Shown here piece after piece: positions 16,204 to 26,745 of a stretch of 64,000 bases of DNA; positions within the stretch are counted from its first letter, which is position 1, and each line of letters starts with the position of its first letter. The notes below the pieces were generated by a model. It did no database searches and was not told the origin of the DNA. It saw only the letters and a list, made by a program, of their open reading frames with translations. The position numbers were made by a program, and so were the translations under genes. The DNA lies in contig NZ_FOXM01000012.1 of NCBI RefSeq assembly GCF_900115715.1, forward strand, positions 1 to 64,000, written 5' to 3'. The DNA is from Geopseudomonas sagittaria (GTDB taxonomy: Bacteria; Pseudomonadota; Gammaproteobacteria; Pseudomonadales; Pseudomonadaceae).

Positions 16204-18885
16204 TCATTGCTGCTCCGCCAGCTTGTCTTCGGCCTCGGCCAACCGAGTGCGCGCGGCCTCCAGGGCCTCGTCCGTGGCGGACTCGTCGCGCTCCAGCTTG
16301 CGCAGGTCGGCGCGGGCGAAGGCCACTTCGGTCTTCAGCGCGCGGGTGGCCTCGTCGACGGGGCGTTTCTCCGTGCGCACCAGCTCGGGTGCCGGCTTGG
16401 CGGAGCCTTCCTCGGCCGCGTGCAGGGCCTGCTCGGCGCCAGCCAGTGCCTCGCGCAGTTTGGCCAGCTCGGCGGCGTCGGCGCCGGCCTTCTCGGCCTT
16501 CTTCAGTTCGGCGCGCTTCATCGCCAGTTCGACCTTGGCCTTCTTCAGCGGGTCGATCTCGGCCTTGACCGGTTCGGCCGCGGCTGCAGGCGTCGGCGCG
16601 GCCGCCGCCTGCTCCAGGTCGGCGAGAGCCTGGTCGGCGGCAGCGAGCTGTTCGCGCAGCCTGGCCAGCTCGGCCTGCTGGGCGTCGTCCGGGGCCTCGA
16701 CCTTCTCCAGCTTGCGGATCTGCGCCTTGAGCATGGCGGCCTCGATCTTGGCCTTCTTCAGCGCCTCGTCGCCGGCCGGCTTGGCTGCGGGCGCGGGCGC
16801 GCTGCTCTCGGCGGTGGCCAGGGCCTTTTCTGCCTCAGCCAGCTGCTCGCGCAGTTTGGCCAGTTCGGCCTGCTGGGCGTCATCTGGCGCCTCGACCTTC
16901 TCCAGCTTGCGGATCTGCGCCTTGAGCATGGCGGCCTCGATCTTGGCCTTCTTCAAGGCTTCGTCGCCGGCCGGCTTGGCTGCGGGGGCGGGCGCGGCGC
17001 TCTCGGCGGCAGCCAGGGCCTGTTCGGCTTGAGTTAGTTGTTCGCGCAACTTGGCCAGTTCGGCCTGCTGAGCGTCGTCCGGCGCCTCGACCTTCTCCAG
17101 CTTGCGGATCTGCGCCTTGAGCATCGCCGCTTCGATCTTGGCCTTCTTCAAGGCCTCGTCGCCGGCCGGCTTGGCGGTGGCAGGCGCGGGGGCGCTGGCC
17201 GGGGCGGCGGCCTGGGCCTCGGCGAGGGCCTTTTGCGCGGCCTCGAGGGCGGCGCGCAGTTCGGCGACCTGGGTCTGCAGCTCGGCGGTGTCGTGCTGGG
17301 CCAGCTGCTTCTCGGCCTTCTTCAGCGCCACCTGGGCCATGCTGGCCTCGATCTTCAGGCGCTTGAGGTCCTCGTTGACCGCTGGTGCGGCGGCCGCGGC
17401 CGGTGCCGCCGCAGCAGCTTCGGCCTGGGCGGCCTTGGCGCGCGCGGCCTTCTCGGCGCGGGCGCGGCGTTCCTCTTCCTTGCGCTCTTCTTCGCGGCGC
17501 AGGCGTTCCTGGCGCAGTTCGAAGCGCTGCTTGGAGTGCTCGGCCTTCTGCTGCTTCTGCTCCAGCTCGCGGATCTCCGCCTTGGACGCACGGTAGTACT
17601 GCACCAGCGGGATGCTCGACGGACAGACGTAGGCGCAGGCGCCGCATTCGATGCAGTCGAACAGGTTGTGCGCCTTGAGCTGCTCGTGCTCGCTGCCGAG
17701 GGCGAAGAAGTGCAGCTGCTGCGGCAGCAGGCTGGCCGGGCAGGCCAGCGCGCACTCGCCGCAGCGGATGCACGGCAGCGCCGGTGGCGGCGGCGGCAGC
17801 TCGCTGCGGGTCGGCGCCAGCAGGCAGTTGCTGGTCTTGATCAGCGGCACGTCGAGCGCGGGCAGGGTGACGCCCATCATCGGTCCACCCATGATCAGGC
17901 GGTCCAGTTTCTGTGCGTCGAGGCCGGCGAAGGCCAGCAGCTCCTCGACCGGGGTGCCGATCAGCGCCTCGACGTTCATCGGTCGCGCCAGCGCTTCGCC
18001 GGTGAGGGTGGTGATCCGCGAGATCAGCGGTTTGCCGAGCACCACGGCGTCGTGCACGGCCACCGCGGTGCCGACGTTCTGGCAGAGCATGCCGATGTCC
18101 GCCGGCAGGCCACCGGCCGGCACTTCGCGGCCGGTGAGGATCTGGATCAGCTGCTTCTCGCCGCCGGACGGGTACTTGGTGGGGAACACCCGCAGCTGAT
18201 AGGCGCGCTCACTCAGGGCGGCCCTGAGTGCGGCGATGGCCTCGGGTTTGTTGTCCTCGATGCCGATCAGCACCTCGTCCGGCTGGATCAGCTGGGCGAG
18301 GATGTCGATGCCCGTCACCAGTTCGCGGGCCTTCTCGCGCATCAGCACATCGTCGGCGGTGATGTACGGCTCGCACTCGGTGCCGTTGATGATCAGCGTG
18401 TGGATCTTCTGCTGCGGCCGCGCGGTGAGCTTGACCGCGGTGGGGAAGCCGGCGCCGCCCAGGCCGTTGATGCCGGCGTCGCGGATCTTCTCCAGCAGCG
18501 CCTCGGGCTGCAGGGCACGGAAGTCGGCGCAGGGCTCGAGGGCACACCACTCGTCCAGGCCGTCGGCCTCGATGACGATGGCCGGGGCGAGCATGCCGGA
18601 GGCGTGCGGGTAGGGCTGCGGGCCGATGAAGGCGACGGTGCCGGAGGTCGGTGCGTGCAGCGGCACGCTGACCACGCCCGCGGCGTCGGCGATCTTCTGG
18701 CCCTTGAGCACGCGCTCGCCGACCGCGACCAGCGGCTCGGCGGGAGCGCCGATGTGCTGGCTCAGCGGCAGGATCAGCCGCTTGGGCAGCGGTGCCGGCT
18801 GGATCGGCGTGCGGTTGGACAGCGTCTTGCGCTCCGGCGGATGGATGCCGCCGGGGATGTCCCAGGTCTTCACTGCGGCAGTCAT
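16204..18885 (-). CDS. rnfC: Electron transport complex subunit RnfC/RsxC with expanded coiled-coil tail
   Basis: 893 residues from the ATG at 18885, which overlaps the rnfB stop by 4 bp (ATGA). The N-terminal half is the NADH/FMN-binding Rnf module ([22 protein letters not shown]). Two 4Fe-4S motifs follow: [12 protein letters not shown] and [12 protein letters not shown]. After about residue 430 comes a long Ala/Lys/Glu-rich coiled coil containing three near-identical 65-residue units. RnfC is the cytoplasmic electron-input subunit. Long repetitive tails occur in enterobacterial and pseudomonad RnfC; their function is unclear. Confidence 0.96.
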   Translation of the reverse strand: MTAAVKTWDIPGGIHPPERKTLSNRTPIQPAPLPKRLILPLSQHIGAPAEPLVAVGERVLKGQKIADAAGVVSVPLHAPTSGTVAFIGPQPYPHASGMLAPAIVIEADGLDEWCALEPCADFRALQPEALLEKIRDAGINGLGGAGFPTAVKLTARPQQKIHTLIINGTECEPYITADDVLMREKARELVTGIDILAQLIQPDEVLIGIEDNKPEAIAALRAALSERAYQLRVFPTKYPSGGEKQLIQILTGREVPAGGLPADIGMLCQNVGTAVAVHDAVVLGKPLISRITTLTGEALARPMNVEALIGTPVEELLAFAGLDAQKLDRLIMGGPMMGVTLPALDVPLIKTSNCLLAPTRSELPPPPPALPCIRCGECALACPASLLPQQLHFFALGSEHEQLKAHNLFDCIECGACAYVCPSSIPLVQYYRASKAEIRELEQKQQKAEHSKQRFELRQERLRREEERKEEERRARAEKAARAKAAQAEAAAAAPAAAAAPAVNEDLKRLKIEASMAQVALKKAEKQLAQHDTAELQTQVAELRAALEAAQKALAEAQAAAPASAPAPATAKPAGDEALKKAKIEAAMLKAQIRKLEKVEAPDDAQQAELAKLREQLTQAEQALAAAESAAPAPAAKPAGDEALKKAKIEAAMLKAQIRKLEKVEAPDDAQQAELAKLREQLAEAEKALATAESSAPAPAAKPAGDEALKKAKIEAAMLKAQIRKLEKVEAPDDAQQAELARLREQLAAADQALADLEQAAAAPTPAAAAEPVKAEIDPLKKAKVELAMKRAELKKAEKAGADAAELAKLREALAGAEQALHAAEEGSAKPAPELVRTEKRPVDEATRALKTEVAFARADLRKLERDESATDEALEAARTRLAEAEDKLAEQQ
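16645..17172 (-). repeat. Three tandem 195-bp repeats in rnfC
   Basis: Copies begin at 17172, 16977 and 16782 (minus strand), a period of exactly 195 bp or 65 codons. Each encodes [20 protein letters not shown] followed by [16 protein letters not shown] and a variable Ala/Pro linker. Nucleotide identity between copies is very high, pointing to recent expansion or gene conversion. A fourth, diverged unit lies downstream. Confidence 0.9.
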
Positions 18886-19457
18886 GCGGCCTGCTCCCGG
18901 TCGGTGGCGATCAACTGGCCGGGCGCCAGCGGACGCTCCCACTTCCAGCTCTGCACATTGGTGCCGATCTCGATCATGTCGATGCAGTCCACCGGGCAGG
19001 GCTCGACGCACAGGTCGCAGCCGGTGCATTCGTCGACGATCACCGTGTGCATCTGCCGCGCGGCGCCGACGATGGCGTCCACCGGGCAGGCCTGGATGCA
19101 CTTGGTGCAGCCGATGCACTCGGCCTCGCGGATGAAGGCAACCATGCGCGGCTTCTCGCCGCCGGTGGCGTCCAGAGGCTCGACCTCGACGTCGAGCAGG
19201 TCGGCCAGCGCCTGCACGGTGGCCTGGCCGCCGGGCGGGCACTTGTTGATCTTGTCGCCGTTGGCGATCGCCTCGGCGTAGGGCTTGCAGCCCGGGTAGC
19301 CACACTGGCCGCACTGGGTCTGCGGTAGCAGGGCGTTGATCTGTTCGACGATGGGGTCGCCCTCGACGCGAAAGCGCACCGCGGCGTAGCCGAGGATGGC
19401 GCCGGCAACCAGGCAGATCGCCGCTAGGGCAACGACGGCAATGAGGACCAGACTCAT
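18882..19457 (-). CDS. rnfB: Electron transport complex subunit RnfB/RsxB
   Basis: 191 residues. It has an N-terminal membrane anchor ([18 protein letters not shown]), then the Fe-S cluster motif [16 protein letters not shown], then two ferredoxin-like motifs [16 protein letters not shown] and [16 protein letters not shown]. It is the iron-sulfur relay of the Rnf complex. The start overlaps the rnfA stop and its stop overlaps the rnfC start by 4 bp each, so rnfABC are translationally coupled. Confidence 0.96.
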   Translation of the reverse strand: MSLVLIAVVALAAICLVAGAILGYAAVRFRVEGDPIVEQINALLPQTQCGQCGYPGCKPYAEAIANGDKINKCPPGGQATVQALADLLDVEVEPLDATGGEKPRMVAFIREAECIGCTKCIQACPVDAIVGAARQMHTVIVDECTGCDLCVEPCPVDCIDMIEIGTNVQSWKWERPLAPGQLIATDREQAA

Positions 19458-20038
19458 AGCTTGATCAATCCGGTGAAGCCCATGAACGCCAGCGACATCA
19501 GACCGGCGGTGATCATGCCGATGGCGGCGCCGCGGAACGGCACGGGCACGTCGGCGATGGCGATGCGCTCTCGCAGCGCGGCGAACAGCACCAGCACCAG
19601 GGAGAAGCCCAGGCCGGCGGCGAAGCCGTTGGCGGTGGCGGTGAGGAAGGTGAACTCGGCCTTGTTGGCGTTGACCAGGGCCACGCCGAGGACGATGCAG
19701 TTGGTGGTGATCAGCGGCAGGAAGATGCCGAGCACGCGGTACAGCATCGGGCTGGTCTTGTTCACCACCATCTCGGTGAACTGCACCACCACGGCGATCA
19801 CCAGGATGAAGCTGATGGTCCTGAGGAACTCCAGGTCCAGCGGCTTGAGCACGTACTGGTGGATCAGGTAGCTGCACATGGCGGCCAGGGTCAACACGAA
19901 GGTGGTGGCCAGCGACAGACCGATGGCGGTTTCGATCTTCTTCGAAACCCCCATGAACGGGCAGAGGCCAAGGAACTGCACCAACACGAAGTTGTTGACC
20001 AGAATGGCGCTGACCAGGATGAGGGCGAATTCGGTCAT
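19454..20038 (-). CDS. rnfA: Electron transport complex subunit RnfA/RsxA
   Basis: 194 residues, six predicted membrane spans. Characteristic segments are [20 protein letters not shown] near the start and [16 protein letters not shown]. It pairs with RnfE in the membrane core of the Na+/H+-translocating ferredoxin:NAD+ oxidoreductase (in E. coli also implicated in SoxR reduction). It is the first gene of rnfABCDGE-nth; its promoter should lie in 20039-20110. Confidence 0.96.
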   Translation of the reverse strand: MTEFALILVSAILVNNFVLVQFLGLCPFMGVSKKIETAIGLSLATTFVLTLAAMCSYLIHQYVLKPLDLEFLRTISFILVIAVVVQFTEMVVNKTSPMLYRVLGIFLPLITTNCIVLGVALVNANKAEFTFLTATANGFAAGLGFSLVLVLFAALRERIAIADVPVPFRGAAIGMITAGLMSLAFMGFTGLIKL

Positions 20039-20248
20039 GGGCAGAAGCGGGCTCGCGCCGTCGATGAATGAGGGGGTCTATTATCGTGGAGCGGGTTATA
20101 GCGTACAAGTCGAGCGGGCTCGAGCTTGTAATTCCTTTTAGGAATAAAGAGTGCGGATCCGGCTATTTGTGCGACTTGCAGGCTGGCCAGAATCCGTTGC
20201 GGCCCATTGCTGCGCGCGCAGGCGCTGAGCGTGCGGCAAGGCAGAAAC

Positions 20249-20276
20249 ACAAGACCCCGCCGTGGCGGGGTCTTGT
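20249..20276 (-). terminator. metG terminator hairpin
   Basis: ACAAGACCCCGCC pairs perfectly with GGCGGGGTCTTGT around a 2-nt loop, 14 bp after the metG stop. There is little T-run after it on the minus strand. Confidence 0.75.
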
Positions 20277-20290
20277 TCAAGGCGCGGCGA

Positions 20291-22336
20291 TCAGTGCACG
20301 CGCTGGCCCGGCTTGGCGCCGGCGTCCGGGCTGAGCAGGAAGATTTCCTCGCCGCCCGGACCGGCGGCCAGCACCATGCCCTCGGACATGCCGAACTTCA
20401 TCTTGCGCGGCGCCAGGTTGGCGACGTACAGGGTCAGGCGGCCTTCCAGCTTGCTCGGGTCCGGGTAGGCGCTCTTGATGCCGGAGAACACGTTGCGCTT
20501 GGCGTCGCCGATGTCCAGGGTCAGGCGCAGCAGCTTGTCGGCGCCCTCGACGAACTCGCACTTCTCGATCAGCGCGATGCGCAGGTCCACCGCGGCGAAG
20601 GCGTCGAAGTTGATCTCAGGGGCCAGCGGCTCCTTGACCAGCTCGCCATTGCCCGCGGGGGCGGCGGCTTCGGTGGACTGGGCGGCGAGGTCTTCCTTGG
20701 AGGCTTCGATCATGGCGTCAATCTTCGCGGGTTCGATACGGGTCATCAGCGGGGTGAACGGGTTCAGCTGGTGGTTGGCCAGGCGCAGCGCATGGTCATC
20801 CCAGCTCAGCGGGGCGACGTTGAGGAAGGCCTCGGCGGCGGCGGAGAGGTTCGGCAGCACCGGCTTGAGGAAGATCACCAGCTGGCGGAACAGGTTGACG
20901 CCGAAGGCGCAGATTTCCTGCACCTCGGCCTGCTTGCCCTCGACCTTGTTCAGCGCCCACGGCGCCTTGTCGGCGATCCAGGCGTTGGCGCGGTCGGCCA
21001 GGGCCATGATCTCGCGCATGGCGCGGCCGAAGTCGCGGTGCTCGTAGGCCTCGGCGATGGCCGGGGAGGCGGCTTGGAAGGCGTCCCACAGCTGCGGCTC
21101 GGGGTTGGCGTCGACCATCACCCCGGCGTTGCCCTTGTGAATGAAGCCAGCGCAGCGGCTGGCGATGTTGACCACCTTGCCGACCAGGTCGGAGTTGACC
21201 TTCTGCACGAAGTCCTCGAGGTTGAGGTCGAGGTCGTCCACCCCGCGCGACAGCTTGCTGGCGTAGTAGTAGCGCAGGTACTCGGGGTTCAGGTGGTCCA
21301 GGTAGGTGCGCGCCTTGATGAAGGTGCCGCGCGACTTGGACATCTTCTGGCCGTTGACGGTCAGGTAGCCGTGCACGTTGACCGCGGTCGGCTTGCGGTA
21401 GCCGGCGCCTTCGAGCATCGCCGGCCAGAACAGGGTGTGGAAGTTGACGATGTCCTTGCCGATGAAGTGGTACAGCTCGGCCTTGGAATCCTTGTTCCAG
21501 AAGGCGTCGAAGTCCAGCTCCGGGCGGCGCTTACAGAGGTTCTTGAAGCTGGCCATGTAGCCGATCGGCGCATCCAGCCAGACGTAGAAATACTTGCCCG
21601 GCTCGTCGGGAATCTCGAAGCCGAAGTAGGGCGCGTCGCGGGAGATGTCCCACTCCTGCAGGCCGCCATCCAGCCATTCGGCGATCTTGTTGGCCACCGC
21701 GTCCTGCAGGGCGCCGCTGCGGGTCCACTGCTTGAGCATGGCCTCGAAGTCCGGCAGCTTGAAGAAGAAGTGCTTGGAGTCGCGCAGCACCGGGGTGGCG
21801 CCGGAGATCGCCGAGCGCGGGTCCTTCAGCTCGGTCGGCTCGTAGGTGGCCCCGCACTTCTCGCAGTTGTCGCCGTACTGGTCCTCGGCGGCGCACTTCG
21901 GGCAGGTGCCCTTGATGAAGCGGTCGGCAAGGAACATGCCCTTGTCCGGGTCGAAGTACTGGGTCACCGAACGGGTGGCGATATGCCCGGCATCGCGCAG
22001 CTTCAGGTAGATGGCGGTGGCCAGCTCGCGGTTTTCCTCGGCATGGGTCGAGTGGAAGTTGTCGAAGTCGACCAGGAAGTCGGCGAAATCGCCGCTGTGC
22101 TCGGCCTGCACGCCGGCGATCAGCGCCTCCGGAGTGATGCCTTCCTTCTCGGCGCGCAGCATGATCGCCGAGCCGTGGGCGTCGTCGGCGCACACATAGA
22201 TGCACTGGTTGCCGCGCAGCTTCTGGAAGCGCACCCACATGTCGGTCTGGATGTACTCGAGCATGTGGCCCAGGTGGATGGAGCCGTTGGCGTAGGGCAG
22301 GGCGCTGGTGACGAGGATCTGGCGGGCTTCGGACAT
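20291..22336 (-). CDS. metG: Methionyl-tRNA synthetase
   Basis: 681 residues from the ATG at 22336 ([18 protein letters not shown]). The HIGH-type motif is [11 protein letters not shown], and the zinc knuckle is CPKC...CEKC. KMSKS appears as QKMSKSRGT. The C-terminal tRNA-binding EMAP/Trbp111 domain ([13 protein letters not shown]...GMVLAAG) is present, so it is the long dimeric form. The enzyme charges tRNA-Met. A 13-residue upstream extension is less likely because conservation begins at MSEAR. The divergent mrp gene starts 275 bp away. Confidence 0.98.
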   Translation of the reverse strand: MSEARQILVTSALPYANGSIHLGHMLEYIQTDMWVRFQKLRGNQCIYVCADDAHGSAIMLRAEKEGITPEALIAGVQAEHSGDFADFLVDFDNFHSTHAEENRELATAIYLKLRDAGHIATRSVTQYFDPDKGMFLADRFIKGTCPKCAAEDQYGDNCEKCGATYEPTELKDPRSAISGATPVLRDSKHFFFKLPDFEAMLKQWTRSGALQDAVANKIAEWLDGGLQEWDISRDAPYFGFEIPDEPGKYFYVWLDAPIGYMASFKNLCKRRPELDFDAFWNKDSKAELYHFIGKDIVNFHTLFWPAMLEGAGYRKPTAVNVHGYLTVNGQKMSKSRGTFIKARTYLDHLNPEYLRYYYASKLSRGVDDLDLNLEDFVQKVNSDLVGKVVNIASRCAGFIHKGNAGVMVDANPEPQLWDAFQAASPAIAEAYEHRDFGRAMREIMALADRANAWIADKAPWALNKVEGKQAEVQEICAFGVNLFRQLVIFLKPVLPNLSAAAEAFLNVAPLSWDDHALRLANHQLNPFTPLMTRIEPAKIDAMIEASKEDLAAQSTEAAAPAGNGELVKEPLAPEINFDAFAAVDLRIALIEKCEFVEGADKLLRLTLDIGDAKRNVFSGIKSAYPDPSKLEGRLTLYVANLAPRKMKFGMSEGMVLAAGPGGEEIFLLSPDAGAKPGQRVH

Positions 22337-22446
22337 GATGATCGGCTGCACTGGCAAAACGAGGGAAGTCGGCAACTATATAGCCCCGGGCGGTTTTTTT
22401 CATCCGTGGGGCTGGCGCCGGTGGGCGGCCCGCTCAGCCCATCCCT

Positions 22447-22528
22447 GTAGGAGGCCCGACCTCGGGGCGATGCTCTTGTTCTGCTGGCGGGCCTGCAGCC
22501 CGCATCGCCGCGGGGTCGCGCCTCCTAC
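22447..22528. repeat. REP-like inverted repeat pair between metG and mrp
   Basis: A 27-bp arm beginning GTAGGAGGCCCGACCTCGGG at 22447 is followed at 22502 by a near-complementary arm GCATCGCCGCGGGGTCGCGC...CTCCTAC. The same arms recur at 23730-23807 (opposite order) and a single arm at 44469, which defines a dispersed REP family in this genome. Confidence 0.75.
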
Positions 22529-22611
22529 TGGAGCCAGAGCGTTTCTCCACCGCGTCGCTGGTCGGGTAGGATATCCCCCTGTTCCGCTCAACCTTTTCCC
22601 GGGAGTCATCC

Positions 22612-23706
22612 ATGAGTGTCGTCACCCGCGCCGCCGTCGAGGCGGTCCTGCGTCAGTACACCGATCCGCATCTCGATCAGGACCCGGTCAGCGCCGGCTG
22701 TCTGCGCGACGTCAGCATCGACGGCGGCCGGGTGCGCGTGCGTCTGGAGCTGGGCTACGCCGCCGGGCTGTTCAAGGCCGGTTGGGCCGAGATGCTGAAG
22801 AGCGGCCTGGAAAACCTCGCCGGCGTGAGCGCGGCCGAGGTGCAGGTCGACTGCGTGATCCCGGCCCACCCGGTGCCGGCGCAGACCCCGGCGCTGGCCG
22901 GGGTGAAGAACGTGATCGCCGTGGCTTCCGGCAAGGGCGGCGTCGGCAAGTCGACCACCGCCGCCAACCTGGCGCTGGCGCTGGCCCGCGAGGGCGCGCG
23001 GGTCGGTATCCTCGACGCCGACGTCTACGGTCCCAGCCAGGGCCTGATGCTCGGCATCAAGGACGGCACCCGCCCGCAGATCAAGGACGGCCAGTGGTTC
23101 GTGCCACTGCAGGCCCACGGCGTGCAGGTGATGTCGATGGCCTTCCTCGCCGACGAGCGCACGCCGATGGTCTGGCGCGGGCCGATGGCCTCCGGCGCGC
23201 TGCTGCAGCTGATCACCCAGAGCGCCTGGGACAACCTCGACTACCTGGTGGTGGACATGCCGCCGGGCACCGGCGACATCCAGCTGACCCTGGCACAGAA
23301 GGTGCCGGTGGCCGGCGCGGTGATCGTCACCACCCCGCAGGACCTGGCCCTGCTCGACGCCAGGAAGGGCGTGGAGATGTTCACCAAGGTCAACATCCCG
23401 GTGCTTGGCGTGGTGGAGAACATGGCCGTGCACATCTGCTCCAACTGCGGGCATGCCGAGCACCTGTTCGGCGAGGGCGGCGGCGCCAAGCTGGCCGCGC
23501 AGTACGGCGTCGAGGTGCTGGCCTCGCTGCCGCTGGCGATGGCCATCCGCGAGCAGGCCGACGGCGGCAAGCCGACCGTGGTCGCCGAGCCGGACGGCCC
23601 GCTGGCGCTGCTCTACCAGCAGCTGGCGCGCAAGGTCGGGGCGCGCCTGCTGCGCCAGGCGGCCAACGCCACGGCGATGCCGAGCATCAGCATCAGCGAG
23701 GATTGA
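22612..23706 (+). CDS. apbC: Iron-sulfur cluster carrier protein Mrp/ApbC
   Basis: 364 residues. An N-terminal DUF59/MIP18-like domain (VEAVLRQYTDPHL) is fused to a P-loop ATPase with the deviant Walker A ASGKGGVGKST, and the cluster-binding CxxC sits in ICSNCGHAEHLFGEGG. It holds and transfers 4Fe-4S clusters to apoproteins. It is divergent from metG, the same order as in P. aeruginosa. Start at 22612 follows a GGGAG site. Confidence 0.96.
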   Translation: MSVVTRAAVEAVLRQYTDPHLDQDPVSAGCLRDVSIDGGRVRVRLELGYAAGLFKAGWAEMLKSGLENLAGVSAAEVQVDCVIPAHPVPAQTPALAGVKNVIAVASGKGGVGKSTTAANLALALAREGARVGILDADVYGPSQGLMLGIKDGTRPQIKDGQWFVPLQAHGVQVMSMAFLADERTPMVWRGPMASGALLQLITQSAWDNLDYLVVDMPPGTGDIQLTLAQKVPVAGAVIVTTPQDLALLDARKGVEMFTKVNIPVLGVVENMAVHICSNCGHAEHLFGEGGGAKLAAQYGVEVLASLPLAMAIREQADGGKPTVVAEPDGPLALLYQQLARKVGARLLRQAANATAMPSISISED

Positions 23707-23729
23707 GGGTTCTGGCGGGCCGCTGGCCC

Positions 23730-23807
23730 GCATCGCCGCAAGGTCGCGCCTCCTACAGGTAGAGGATGGTTCTGCTTCTTGTGGGAGGCCCGACCTCGGG
23801 GCGAAGC
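23730..23807. repeat. REP-like inverted repeat pair downstream of mrp
   Basis: GCATCGCCGCAAGGTCGCGC...TCCTAC at 23730-23756 and GTGGGAGGCCCGACCTCGGG...GAAGC at 23781-23807 are the two arms of the REP family also present at 22447-22528, here facing the other way. Confidence 0.7.
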
Positions 23808-24022
23808 AGTTGATCTGGCGGCGTAGCCTCAGCTCAAGTGCGTAGGCTGGACACCGGCGCCGCCGTGTCCGCCGTCAAGGGTGGGAAATCGCTGCGCGAG
23901 TTTCCCACCCTGCCCATGGCCGTGCGGCGCCCGGCCCTTTGCCCGCTGCAGGCCAGCCGGTAAGATACGCGCTCGTTTTTCCGCCACATCCCCGTTTTTA
24001 CCCACCCAGGCAGGACAGTCGC

Positions 24023-24589
24023 ATGAGCATCAAATCGGACAAGTGGATTCGCCGCATGGCCCTCGAGCACGGCATGATCGAGCCCTTTGTCGAGCGCCAG
24101 GTGCGCGGTGCGGCTGCCGACCGGGTGATCTCCTACGGGGTGTCCAGCTACGGCTACGACGTGCGCTGCGCCGACGAATTCAAGGTGTTCACCAACATCC
24201 ACTCGGCCACCGTCGACCCGAAGAACTTCGACGAGAAGAGCTTCGTCGACGTCAAGGGCGACGTGTGCATCATCCCGCCGAACTCCTTCGCCCTGGCGCG
24301 TACCGTCGAGTACTTCCGCATCCCGCGCGACGTGCTGACCATTTGCCTCGGCAAGAGCACCTACGCGCGCTGCGGCATCATCGTCAACGTCACCCCGCTC
24401 GAGCCGGAGTGGGAAGGCCACGTGACCCTGGAGTTCTCCAATACCACCACCCTGCCGGCGAAGATCTACGCCAACGAGGGCGTGGCGCAGATGCTGTTCC
24501 TGCAGTCGGACGAAGCCTGCGAAGTGTCCTACAAGGACCGCGGCGGCAAGTACCAGGGGCAAGTCGGCGTGACCCTGCCCAAGGCGTGA
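24023..24589 (+). CDS. dcd: dCTP deaminase
   Basis: 188 residues, the family length. Motifs include [15 protein letters not shown], the active-site region [38 protein letters not shown] and [16 protein letters not shown]. It deaminates dCTP to dUTP, the main route to dUMP for thymidylate synthesis in gammaproteobacteria. The ATG at 24023 was chosen over an in-frame start 84 bp upstream because AGGACAG lies just before it and the [10 protein letters not shown]-terminus is conserved. Confidence 0.97.
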   Translation: MSIKSDKWIRRMALEHGMIEPFVERQVRGAAADRVISYGVSSYGYDVRCADEFKVFTNIHSATVDPKNFDEKSFVDVKGDVCIIPPNSFALARTVEYFRIPRDVLTICLGKSTYARCGIIVNVTPLEPEWEGHVTLEFSNTTTLPAKIYANEGVAQMLFLQSDEACEVSYKDRGGKYQGQVGVTLPKA

Positions 24590-24611
24590 TCGCACCGCTG
24601 AGCGAATGAAG

Positions 24612-24639
24612 AAAGCCGGACCTCGACGTCCGGCTTTTT
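24612..24639 (+). terminator. Rho-independent terminator after dcd
   Basis: AAAGCCGGAC and GTCCGGCTTT form a 10-bp stem with a 6-nt loop followed by further T residues. It can also act for the convergent minus-strand gene that ends at 24656. Confidence 0.85.
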
Positions 24640-24655
24640 CATGTCTGCGCGAGCC

Positions 24656-25981
24656 TCACTCGCCGAACGGCCAGGTTTCGTCCTCGCCGAGATGCGGCTC
24701 CTGTCGGCCCAGCGCGGTGACGGCGTGGGTTTCCTCCAGCCAGATCCAGGCGTCGAACTGCTCGGCCAGCACGGCCTCGAAGTAGTGGCTCTGGCGCTCG
24801 GTTTCCGGGCGGTAGATCACCCCGATGGCGCGCTCCAGCAGGGTCGCGGACAGCGCTTCGCGCAGCTCGGCGCGCGTGTCGCCGCGCCAGTCGGTGAGGG
24901 TGGCGGGCAGGCCGACCTGGACGAACACCTGCTCCCAGCTGTCGCTGCGCGAGGGGCGCACCCGCTTGATCTGCGCCGGCTCGTCCCAGTTGCTCGCCGC
25001 CACCACCTCTCCGCGGTCGGTGCCCATGCCGATCAGTACCGCTTCGCGCCCCCAGGCGCTGCGGCACAGCTCGCCGATATTGAACTCGCCGGCCCAGCCC
25101 ATGGCGGTGGCGGCGGCATTGCCGATGTGCGAGTTGTGCGCCCAGACCACCGCCCGGGCCCCGGGGCCGCGATGCTCCAGCAGGCGCTCCAGGGTGTCGA
25201 ACATGTGCTGGTCGCGCAGGTTCCACGAGGCCGTCGAGCCGTGGTACATGGTCCGGTAGTACTGCTCGGCGGCCTGCACCACGCGGGCGTTCTGGGTGGC
25301 GTCGAAGAGGGCTTCGCCGTTGCGGCCGAGGCGCTCCAGGCGTCGTTCGAGCAGTGCGCGCAGTTGCTCGACCACGGCGTCCTCGCAGGACTGCTGGCCG
25401 TGCAGGACGTTGCGCCCATACAGGGTGGGGGCGTCCTGCCAGGGCTCCAGGCAGTCGTAGCGCTGCCGCGCGGCCTGGGCGGCCGGCGGATCGGTGCGGT
25501 CGAGGTAGGCCAGCACCGCGCCGATCGAGGCGCCGAGGCTGTAGACGTCGAGGCCACGGAATTCGACGCGGCGCTCGGCGGGCAGGCCGCGATTGTAGGC
25601 AGTCAGCCACTCGCAGAACCCGGCGACCTCGCGGTTGCGCCACATCCAGGTGGGGAAGCGCTGGAAGGCGTGCTGGTGCCAGGTCGGCGGCTGTTGCCGG
25701 CGCACCTGCTGGTCGATCTGCGCCGCGTCCGGCCAGTCCGCTTCGACGGCGACGATGTTGAAGCCGTGTTTTTCGATCAGCCGGCGGGTGATCGCCGCGC
25801 GGCTTCGGTAGAACTCGGAGGTGCCGTGGCTGGCCTCGCCGATCAGCACCACGCGGGCGTCGGCGTAGCGGTCGAACAGCGCGGCGAACTCCGCGCTGGC
25901 CAGATCCGGCAGGGGTTCGGCGCTACGGCGCAGCAGGGCGATGCTCTCATCGCCGGCGGGTGCGCTGGAATGCTCTTTCAT
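24656..25981 (-). CDS. Erythromycin esterase family protein
   Basis: 441 residues. The fold signature of EreA-like hydrolases is present: VVLIGEASHGTSEFYRSRAA near residue 45, then EADWPDA, RGLDVYSLGAS, and VVWAHNSHIGNAAAT with the second conserved histidine. Chromosomal members are rarely macrolide esterases; the physiological substrate is unknown. It stands alone on the minus strand between dcd and a DUF4124 gene, so context gives no function. Confidence 0.88.
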   Translation of the reverse strand: MKEHSSAPAGDESIALLRRSAEPLPDLASAEFAALFDRYADARVVLIGEASHGTSEFYRSRAAITRRLIEKHGFNIVAVEADWPDAAQIDQQVRRQQPPTWHQHAFQRFPTWMWRNREVAGFCEWLTAYNRGLPAERRVEFRGLDVYSLGASIGAVLAYLDRTDPPAAQAARQRYDCLEPWQDAPTLYGRNVLHGQQSCEDAVVEQLRALLERRLERLGRNGEALFDATQNARVVQAAEQYYRTMYHGSTASWNLRDQHMFDTLERLLEHRGPGARAVVWAHNSHIGNAAATAMGWAGEFNIGELCRSAWGREAVLIGMGTDRGEVVAASNWDEPAQIKRVRPSRSDSWEQVFVQVGLPATLTDWRGDTRAELREALSATLLERAIGVIYRPETERQSHYFEAVLAEQFDAWIWLEETHAVTALGRQEPHLGEDETWPFGE

Positions 25982-26066
25982 GCGGCCTCCCGATGCGCCG
26001 GGGATCGCGGGCGCATCAAGGAAAGCCTAGCCAGTTTTGCGATTCGAGAGGGCTGCCGGGTCGAGA

Positions 26067-26612
26067 TCAGCGCTTGCTTTGCGCCTTCTGCATGCCGGCA
26101 TCGATGGCCTCGCCCGCGGCACCGCTGCACACGGCGAGGCCGAGGCCTTTCGCCAGGCATTCGAACCTCTTGCGATCCTCGCCCTTGCTGACCAGGCACT
26201 TGGGCAGGGTGATGTGGGTCTTGACCCCTTCGAGGTCCTTCAGGGCCTGCTGGTGCTGCTGGCGGTCGATCTGCCCGGCCTTGAGACGCTCCTCGCCGCT
26301 GGCGATGAGGTTGGGGATGTCTTCCTCGTGGGTCCATTGCACGGCCTGCCGGCACATCTTGCCCTCCTGGCGAGTCAGCTCCTCTTCGTCTGTGGGGGCT
26401 GCGCTGTCGCTGGTCTGGTTTTGCAGCTGGGGCAGGGTGCTGTCGCTCTGGTTGGTCCGGTGCAGCTTCACGGCTTGGTGGTCGGGCTCGGAGCTGGGCG
26501 GCTGGGTGCCAAAATGGGGCTGGCCGTTGGCGTCGACCCATTTGTAGATCTGCGCCTGGGCAGGCAGGGCGCAGCTGAGGGCGAGGAGCAGGGCAAGGCG
26601 CAGAGCGGGCAT
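26067..26612 (-). CDS. DUF4124 domain-containing exported protein
   Basis: 181 residues from the ATG at 26612, with AAGGA upstream. There is a signal peptide (LALLLALSCALPAQA) and then the DUF4124 motif IYKWVDANGQPHFGTQPP. The remainder is polar with four later cysteines (for example KMCRQAV and KCLVSKG), perhaps disulfide-bonded in the periplasm. Function is unknown. An extra 7 codons upstream are possible but put the start before the ribosome site. Confidence 0.85.
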   Translation of the reverse strand: MPALRLALLLALSCALPAQAQIYKWVDANGQPHFGTQPPSSEPDHQAVKLHRTNQSDSTLPQLQNQTSDSAAPTDEEELTRQEGKMCRQAVQWTHEEDIPNLIASGEERLKAGQIDRQQHQQALKDLEGVKTHITLPKCLVSKGEDRKRFECLAKGLGLAVCSGAAGEAIDAGMQKAQSKR

Positions 26613-26745
26613 GTTGATAGTTCCTTTATCCACAGTTCGGCAACGCCGGCAGGCAGCGGGTCTGCTTGGTGCTTCCCCGCTCGGGCGGAACAGAGAATAA
26701 GCATCCGTCGCGGCATTGCCAAGCGGTTCACAGAACGTCGAAGGG

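Noticed and set aside
16645-17172. Repeats in rnfC as a CRISPR array
   Set aside because: The period is a multiple of three, repeats are longer than spacers and fully coding; there are no cas genes.
24656-25981. Erythromycin-esterase-like gene as an acquired resistance gene
   Set aside because: Composition matches the flanks, there are no mobile signatures nearby, and chromosomal family members rarely hydrolyse macrolides.
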